From: Chloroflexota bacterium
GTDB lineage: Bacteria; Chloroflexota; Anaerolineae; Anaerolineales; Villigracilaceae
NCBI GenBank assembly: GCA_016223135.1
Contig: JACRPQ010000006.1
Coordinates: 310,001 to 374,000 of the forward strand
Reading direction: 5' to 3'
DNA length: 64,000 bases
The position numbers and the translations under genes are program-made. Below, one piece after another: positions 58,541 to 64,000 of the stretch (its first letter is position 1; the number at the start of each line of letters is the position of its first letter). The notes below the pieces were generated by a model. It was given only the letters and a program-made list of their open reading frames with translations. It was not told the DNA's origin and made no database searches.

Positions 58541-60310
58541 ATGGAAGACTTTATCTTCGGAACCCTCGCCACAGACGAATCGCGCATCAAACATCTGCGC
58601 CAAACCCTCGGCGGCGTGACCCACGCCCACAAACGCCTCCCGCGCGACCCTCAGCCGGGTCAGCCCATCCAAATCTTTCTCACGCTCGGACCTGACCACC
58701 CTCACCCCCGCGCCTGGGTCTATTGGACCACCGACGGCTCCGACCCGGCCGGCGCAAATGGACGCGCCTCCAACGGTTATGCCGCCCCGCTCGAACCCAT
58801 CGCCACCGAGTGGCACACCTTCCTGTGGGGCTATGTCCGCACGTTTCGCGGCGAAATTCCCGCGCAGGAAGCGGGGACCGTCGTCCGTTATCGCGTGTCA
58901 GCGGGAGGGAATGGCGCAGAGACGTTCGCCGACAGCGGCGCACACTACGCCTTCTACGTGGACAACGACCCGCCTCCCGCCTGGACGAAAGACGCCGTCA
59001 TCTACCAAATCTTTGCCGACCGCTTCTTTTCCCCCGCCCCCCACTTCCCCACCGTCGAACCCAAGCCCTCGCTCAAATGCAACGGCACCCTGCGCGGCAT
59101 TACAGAGAAACTCGATTATCTCGCCGAACTCGGCGTCAATTGCCTGTGGCTCACGCCCATCTTCCCCAGTCCCAGTTATCACGGCTACGACGCCACAGAC
59201 TTTTTTGAAATCAATCCCCGCCTCGGCACGAAGGACGATTTCAAAGCGCTCATCGAGGGGGCGCACGCGCGCGGCATCCGCCTGCTCATGGACTTTGTCC
59301 CCAATCACTGGTCGAACCAGCATCCGACTTTCATCGAAGCCACGCAAGACCCGAACAGCGAATACGTGAAGTGGTACACCTTCGAGCAGTACCCCGACAA
59401 GTACAAGACCTTCTTCGGCGTGAAAACCCTGCCGCAGATCAACCTGCGCTACCCGCCCGCCCGCCAGCATGTGCTCGACGCCGCCAAATACTGGCTGGAC
59501 TTTGGCGTGGACGGCTACCGCGTGGATTACTGCATCGGTCCCACCCCCGATTTCTACGCCGACTTCCGCCGCGTCACGCGCACGACCAAACCCGATTCCT
59601 GGACCTTCGGCGAAGCCGTGGACCCGCCCGACTCGCAACTGACCTTCGAGGGCGGCATGGACGGCGCGCTCGACTTCATGCTGCTCGAAGCCCTGCGCAA
59701 GACCTTCGCTTTCGGCACATGGAATGCCAGGCAGTTCGCCGACTTCCTTGACCGCCATGAGGCGTATTTCCCCGCCTCCTTCTCGCGCCCGTCCTTCCTT
59801 GACAACCACGACATGAACCGCTTTCTGTGGACGGCGCACAATGACGTGCAAAAACTTAAACTGGCGGCGATGTGTCAATTCACGCTGGCGGGCGCGCCCA
59901 TCCTCTACTACGGCACGGAGGTCGGTCTCTCCCAACCCGCCGATGTCATGCAGCACGGACGCGCCCTCCACGAAGAAGCGCGCATGCCCATGCTGTGGGG
60001 CAACGACCAAAACAGGGACTTGTTTGAGTTCTACCGTCAACTCATTCAAATCCGAAAGGACGAATCTGCGCTGCGGTATGGGACGCGCGAAACCATCCTT
60101 GCCGCAGAGGAAATCCTCGTCTATCGCCGCGCCGACGGGAACGGAAGTCTCCTGTGCGCGCTGAACATTTCGGAGAAGGCGATGGAGTTCGAGTTGGAGG
60201 TTGCAGAGTCAAGCCCAAAGCTGATGACCAACCCCAATTGCAGGATTCAGGCTGAGGGTGGAAAGAAGCGGTTCATCCTTCCGCCGTTCAGCGGGATGCT
60301 CGTCAAATGA
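58541..60310 (+). CDS. GH13 neopullulanase/cyclomaltodextrinase-like enzyme with N-terminal CBM34-like domain
   Basis: 589 residues, no signal peptide, so cytoplasmic. Residues 1-145 form a beta-domain (LGPDHPHPRAWVYWTTDGSD, WGYVRTFRGEIPAQEAG, VRYRVSAGG) similar to CBM34/N-domains. The barrel follows: AVIYQIFADRF, NCLWLTPIFPSPSYHGYDAT, DFVPNHWSN, GYRVDYCIG, WTFGEAV and FLDNHDMNRF. It would hydrolyse imported maltodextrins or cyclodextrins. GAACC(N)CATATG-type ribosome site is weak. Preceded by a small AAGGTTTGTAAAACCTTTAG hairpin (58500-58522). Confidence 0.92.
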   Translation: MEDFIFGTLATDESRIKHLRQTLGGVTHAHKRLPRDPQPGQPIQIFLTLGPDHPHPRAWVYWTTDGSDPAGANGRASNGYAAPLEPIATEWHTFLWGYVRTFRGEIPAQEAGTVVRYRVSAGGNGAETFADSGAHYAFYVDNDPPPAWTKDAVIYQIFADRFFSPAPHFPTVEPKPSLKCNGTLRGITEKLDYLAELGVNCLWLTPIFPSPSYHGYDATDFFEINPRLGTKDDFKALIEGAHARGIRLLMDFVPNHWSNQHPTFIEATQDPNSEYVKWYTFEQYPDKYKTFFGVKTLPQINLRYPPARQHVLDAAKYWLDFGVDGYRVDYCIGPTPDFYADFRRVTRTTKPDSWTFGEAVDPPDSQLTFEGGMDGALDFMLLEALRKTFAFGTWNARQFADFLDRHEAYFPASFSRPSFLDNHDMNRFLWTAHNDVQKLKLAAMCQFTLAGAPILYYGTEVGLSQPADVMQHGRALHEEARMPMLWGNDQNRDLFEFYRQLIQIRKDESALRYGTRETILAAEEILVYRRADGNGSLLCALNISEKAMEFELEVAESSPKLMTNPNCRIQAEGGKKRFILPPFSGMLVK

Positions 60311-60423
60311 ACGTAAAGGTTTCATTGTCATCTCACTGCCGCAAACGAATTGAAGTAGAATCGCTCTCGCAGGACAAGAGAAGATCTTGTCCTGCTTGAA
60401 TCTAAGAACACCGAGGTTTTGCC

Positions 60424-61929
60424 ATGACCATCACAGCGCCCGACTGGGTACAAGACGCCGTCTTCTACCAAATCTTCCCCGACCGTTTCGCCAGAAGCGA
60501 GCGCAACCCCGCCCGCAATCTGCCGTTCGAAGCATGGGACACGCCGCCCACTCCGCACGGCTTCAAAGGCGGCGACCTGTACGGCGTCGCCGAAAAATTG
60601 GACTATCTGAAGGATTTGGGAATCACGGCTCTTTACCTGAACCCGATTTTTGCCTCCGCTTCGAATCACCGCTACCACGCCTACGACTATTACACGGTGG
60701 ATCCGCTCCTCGGCGGGAACGATGCCTTCCGCCACTTGCTGGAGAAAGCGCATAAAAAGGACATCCGCATTGTGCTGGATGGAGTCTTCAATCACGCTTC
60801 GCGCGGCTTTTGGCAGTTTCACCACGTCCTCGAATGCGGCGACGGCTCGCCCTACAAGGATTGGTTTCACTTCGACCCTGACCGCCTGACCCGCAAAAGA
60901 CACTGGGGCGCATACCCCGGTCCGCAGGAACAGAAGGCGTTGAGTCACGGCGAACCAAGCCTGACTGCCATCGGCTATGGCGCATGGTGGAATTTGCCTG
61001 CCCTGCCCAAGTTCAAGACGGACACCCCCGCCGTGCGCGAGTTCCTCTTTGGCGTTGCCGAACACTGGATTCGCTTCGGCGCAGACGGCTGGCGGCTGGA
61101 CGTGCCGACCGAGATTGACGACGACTCGTTCTGGCAGGAGTTCCGTCAGCGCGTGCGAAAGATCAACCCCGAGGCATATATCGTCGGCGAAATCTGGCAC
61201 GAGGCGCAGCGCTGGCTGCAAGGCGACCAGTTCGACGCCATTATGAACTACGACGTGACCAAGCCCGTCATCGCCTTTTTCTCGAACGGTCACCTCGATT
61301 TGAAGGTTCTGCACCAGCAAGCCAACTATCACGGCATTCATCACTCCATTGACGCCCACGAATTCGCCGACCGCATTGACCACAACCTGGGGCTGTACAA
61401 AAAGGACATCACCTACGCCCAGTTGAATCTGCTCGACAGTCACGATACGCCGCGTTTCCTCTCGTGCGTGGGCGGGGACAAGGCTTCGCTCAAACTGGCG
61501 TGGTTGTTCCTGTTCACCTACCCCGGCGCGCCGTGCATTTACTACGGCGATGAAATCGGCATGGAAGGTCAACACGACCCGGACTGCCGCCGTTCCTTCC
61601 CGTGGGACGAGAGCAAATGGGATCACAACCTGCGCGGATATGTCAAAGAACTCATTGCCCTGCGCAAGAAAAATCCCGCCTTGCGGCGCGGCGACTACAA
61701 ACGGCTGTGGTCGGCAAACGGCACGTATGCATTCTCGCGCTCGCTCGAGGGGAAGACGTTCGTGGTGGGGCTGAATGTATCGGAGACGCCGCAGACGGTC
61801 CACGTCATGTATGAGGCGGGGAAGGCTCCCAAGCCGCTCCTCGGCGAAGCGTCCGAGATTTCGATTCGGGAAGGGCGGTTGTGGTTCACGATCCCGCCGC
61901 GCAGTGGTGTGATGCTCAAGAGCGCGTAG
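60424..61929 (+). CDS. GH13 neopullulanase-like glycosidase
   Basis: 501 residues, no signal peptide and no N-domain. It begins ITAPDWVQDAVFYQIFPDRF and keeps all GH13 regions: LYLNPIFASASNHRYHAYDY, LDGVFNHASRGF (I), WRLDVPTEID (II), GEIWHEAQ (III) and NLLDSHDTPRF (IV). It is similar to short neopullulanase-type enzymes acting on maltodextrins. Together with the previous gene it suggests two cytosolic enzymes for linear and branched or cyclic oligosaccharides. Gap of 113 bases to the upstream gene. Confidence 0.92.
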   Translation: MTITAPDWVQDAVFYQIFPDRFARSERNPARNLPFEAWDTPPTPHGFKGGDLYGVAEKLDYLKDLGITALYLNPIFASASNHRYHAYDYYTVDPLLGGNDAFRHLLEKAHKKDIRIVLDGVFNHASRGFWQFHHVLECGDGSPYKDWFHFDPDRLTRKRHWGAYPGPQEQKALSHGEPSLTAIGYGAWWNLPALPKFKTDTPAVREFLFGVAEHWIRFGADGWRLDVPTEIDDDSFWQEFRQRVRKINPEAYIVGEIWHEAQRWLQGDQFDAIMNYDVTKPVIAFFSNGHLDLKVLHQQANYHGIHHSIDAHEFADRIDHNLGLYKKDITYAQLNLLDSHDTPRFLSCVGGDKASLKLAWLFLFTYPGAPCIYYGDEIGMEGQHDPDCRRSFPWDESKWDHNLRGYVKELIALRKKNPALRRGDYKRLWSANGTYAFSRSLEGKTFVVGLNVSETPQTVHVMYEAGKAPKPLLGEASEISIREGRLWFTIPPRSGVMLKSA

Positions 61930-61996
61930 AATGCGTTCTCTGACACCTACGGCTTGATGAATCACGGCGCAGGGCAAATGCCTTGCGCCGTTTTTT

Positions 61997-62740
61997 TTAT
62001 CCCCACACTGCGCGGACGAGTTCGGGCAAAATCTCCCCCGATTTGCCCTGCAGGAAGAAATCGGCTTTGGGGGTGAGCGGCGTGGGATCGAGATTAACCT
62101 CGACCAACACCGCGCCGCGGTTGCGGGCGGCATACGCCAGCGAGGCAGCAGGCTGGACAACGCCCGACGTGCCAATCGAAAAGAAGACCTGACAAGCGCG
62201 CGCCGCCTCCACCGCCGCCTCAAGTTGGTCGCGCGGCAGCGCCTCGCCAAACCAGACGACATCCGGGCGGAGCAAGCCGCCGCATGCCGCACACGTTGGA
62301 ACGGACTCGGTGTCGTCGCCCCAGGTTTCGGCAGGCAGGGCGCATTCGGCGCAGCGCACGCGCTGGATGTTCCCGTGCAACTCCAGCACATTTTGGCTTC
62401 CCGCCATGCGGTGCAAACCGTCCACGTTTTGGGTGATGAGGGTGAAGTAAGGCACGCGCTTTTCGATTTCGACCAGCGCGTAATGTCCGGGGTTGGGGCG
62501 CACGGCTTTGACGGCTTCACGCCGCCAGGCATACCAATCCCAGACGAGTTTGGGGTCGCGGGCAAAGGCTTGGGGGGAGGCGAGGTCTTCGGGGCGGTAT
62601 TGCGCCCATAAACCGTTTTGCGCGTCGCGGAAGGTACGGAGTCCGCTTTCCTGGGAGACGCCGGCTCCGGTCAACGCGGCAAGTTTTGAGGTCCGAAGAA
62701 GAAGCGCGAGGAGGTCAACAGGGAAGGTCACAGTCCGCAC
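61997..62740 (-). CDS. cobB: Sir2-family NAD-dependent protein deacylase
   Basis: 247 residues. LTGAGVSQESGLRTFRD near residue 25, TQNVDGLHRMAG and HGNIQRVRC are Sir2 NAD-binding motifs. Zn is held by cysteines in CAECALP and CAACGG. SIGTSGVVQPAASLAYAAR and VEVNLDPTPL at the end fit class III sirtuins. It may reverse acetylation of Acs (K611). The start overlaps the lipoprotein gene by 13 bases. Convergent with the glycosidases. Confidence 0.93.
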   Translation of the reverse strand: MRTVTFPVDLLALLLRTSKLAALTGAGVSQESGLRTFRDAQNGLWAQYRPEDLASPQAFARDPKLVWDWYAWRREAVKAVRPNPGHYALVEIEKRVPYFTLITQNVDGLHRMAGSQNVLELHGNIQRVRCAECALPAETWGDDTESVPTCAACGGLLRPDVVWFGEALPRDQLEAAVEAARACQVFFSIGTSGVVQPAASLAYAARNRGAVLVEVNLDPTPLTPKADFFLQGKSGEILPELVRAVWG

Positions 62741-63426
62741 TTGACGAGGGAGAGCGTGTGGTCGTAGATTTGGGTGCGTCCGAGGATTTCGTTCTTTTCG
62801 TTGACGGAGACGAACTGATATTCGATCCAGGCGTTTTTGTAATAGAAGTAGCGCCGCAGGTGACGGGGCTCGATGTTGTAATTAAACGAACCGTCTTCCA
62901 GTTTGATCATTTCGGAGCCGGCGTTCCATTCGCCGACGTTGAGGGTGTTTTGTTTGTCGCGCAGCCGCAGGAACATGTAAACGCGGTCGGTGCGGACGGG
63001 GTCTTCGACGAAGACGGTCATTTTGATGCTACGGGTGGTACAGGCGCCCTCGCCCCAATAGAGAGTGGGCGCAGAGAAGAGAATGCCCCGAAAGCCGACA
63101 TTCTGCTCGAAGAAGGTGACTTTGCTCATGTCGTTGATGAATTCTTCCGAGAAGGTGGGCAGGGGCACCAGCGTTTGGGTGGGAGGCAATTGAGGGGTGG
63201 CAAACGCTTCGCCGCCTTCGCCAGGGATGGAGGGGAGCGGCGTGGCGGTGGGGACAGCGAAAAAGTCAACGGTGGGAATCAGGGTGACGGTCGGTTGAGG
63301 CGTGGGGGTGTCGCGCGGCGTGGTGGGAGTAGGTGTCGCCAGGAGCTGGGTCAGCTCCGGCAGTTGAAAGCCGGAACAGCCGGCAAGCAGAACAAGGAGC
63401 AGGAGAAAGGGAAGAGTCTTTTTCAT
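62728..63426 (-). CDS. Lipoprotein with Pro/Thr spacer, unknown
   Basis: 232 residues from the ATG at 63426. Lipobox LLAGC (Cys15), a spacer with TPTPTTPRDTPTPQP, then a beta-rich domain: EGACTTRSIKMTVFVED, YMFLRLRDKQN, IEYQFVSVNEKNEILGRTQI. The upstream partial gene is a paralogue (CQGSRSILFTATVN, WLQYQLVASTAAGTVLGRS). Function unknown. It is co-transcribed with the Sir2 gene (13-base overlap) and the upstream paralogue. Confidence 0.72.
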   Translation of the reverse strand: MKKTLPFLLLLVLLAGCSGFQLPELTQLLATPTPTTPRDTPTPQPTVTLIPTVDFFAVPTATPLPSIPGEGGEAFATPQLPPTQTLVPLPTFSEEFINDMSKVTFFEQNVGFRGILFSAPTLYWGEGACTTRSIKMTVFVEDPVRTDRVYMFLRLRDKQNTLNVGEWNAGSEMIKLEDGSFNYNIEPRHLRRYFYYKNAWIEYQFVSVNEKNEILGRTQIYDHTLSLVKCGL

Positions 63427-63437
63427 GGCGGGTCCTG

Positions 63438-64000
63438 TCATGGCAAGGCGCTGCAATGGGTGACAGAAATGCTGGTGCGGTTCACCGCTGAGCGTCCCAG
63501 CACGGTGCCTGCGGCGGTGGAGGCGACCAATTGGTATTGAAGCCAGGCATCCTGAAATTGGTCGTAATCCCGAATCTGGTCAAGCTCGAGTTTGTAGAAG
63601 TATGTTCCCTGGTCGTTGTCTTTCATAATGACGATGCCGCCCCACTCGGTGCCGCGCGCGCTGTATTTATCCTGCAGGCGATAGTAGAGGAGTACATACT
63701 TGAGACGGCGCACACGGTTGACAGTGGCAGTAAACAGAATGGAGCGGCTGCCCTGACAATCACCTCCCCATACCAGTTGATTGGTGGAATGCTGAACGAA
63801 CGAGAATATGAAAGGCGAAGGGGTATTCAGGATGGGGGGCAGTGTTTCGATGGTGATGGTGGGGCGGGGTGTGCGGGTGAGGGTGGGCGTGCGGGTCGGC
63901 AGGACGCCGGGAGCAAGCGTGGCAGGCAGTTCGGTGGGCGCTTGCGTGTTGAGCGCAAACGGGTCGCGCGTGGCGGTTGGCGAAGGGAAGCGGGTGACAG
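63438..64000 (-). CDS. Paralogous lipoprotein-like gene, truncated by the window edge
   Basis: The frame is open to the right edge at 64000, so the N-terminus is not visible. A Thr/Pro-rich stretch (LPTRTPTLTRTPRPT) is followed by a domain with VWGGDCQGSRSILFTATVN, LYYRLQDKYSARGTEWGG and LQYQLVASTAAGTVLGRSAV, ending in THCSALP. Two cysteines occupy the same places as in the downstream paralogue and may form a disulphide. It ends 11 bases before the next ATG. Confidence 0.7.
   Translation of the reverse strand, partial: VTRFPSPTATRDPFALNTQAPTELPATLAPGVLPTRTPTLTRTPRPTITIETLPPILNTPSPFIFSFVQHSTNQLVWGGDCQGSRSILFTATVNRVRRLKYVLLYYRLQDKYSARGTEWGGIVIMKDNDQGTYFYKLELDQIRDYDQFQDAWLQYQLVASTAAGTVLGRSAVNRTSISVTHCSALP

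Overview
The window looks like a chromosomal segment of an uncultured Chloroflexota bacterium, probably of the Anaerolineae. This is an inference from the Pro/Thr-rich linkers of the lipoproteins, the high-GC codon use of the housekeeping genes, the archaeal-type prolyl-tRNA synthetase and the interspersed palindromic repeats. No rRNA or intact tRNA is present to confirm it.

Layout. 1-14650 is ordinary chromosome: a partial epimerase-like gene, a DUF2726 protein, CCA-adding enzyme, a candidate small RNA or leader, MazG-like and LOG-family proteins, prolyl-tRNA synthetase, a small operon of HEAT-like, membrane and hydrolase proteins, a FAD amine oxidase-type enzyme, acetyl-CoA synthetase, a DUF1684 protein, and a Met-rich membrane protein next to a two-component system whose sensor also has a Met-rich outer loop. 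14800-40350 is an AT-richer accessory island. It starts with a cytosine methyltransferase, a putative restriction enzyme and Vsr. It continues with an integron-like cassette array without an integrase (17631-21693 and 38160-39939). In four of the five cassettes with both ends visible, the first bases are the reverse complement (8/9 to 10/10) of the bases that open the cassette's own downstream site; the fifth matches only weakly. Most sites are long (160-425 bp), nearly identical, and carry a remnant of an IS1182-type transposase.

The cassette array is interrupted by about 16 kb of orphan Rhs modules (22079-37689). Eight fragments of one Rhs core, most followed by a different C-terminal tip, alternate with small proteins or lipoproteins that sit where immunity genes would. 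Most tips are broken by nonsense codons, frameshifts, truncation or lost catalytic residues, while most immunity candidates are intact. The main rhs gene is not in the window. Two gene-capture systems therefore lie inside one another.

40366-64000 is chromosome again: DUF1992 protein, RNase J, MutY, an MBL-fold hydrolase, a DMT-family exporter, and a large maltodextrin locus. That locus holds an MsmX/UgpC-type ATPase, a ROK repressor, a binding protein with a pullulanase X25-like C-terminal domain, MalF- and MalG-type permeases, an FG-GAP/UnbV protein fused to a di-haem peroxidase, and three GH13 glycosidases. Sir2 and two paralogous lipoproteins close the window on the minus strand.
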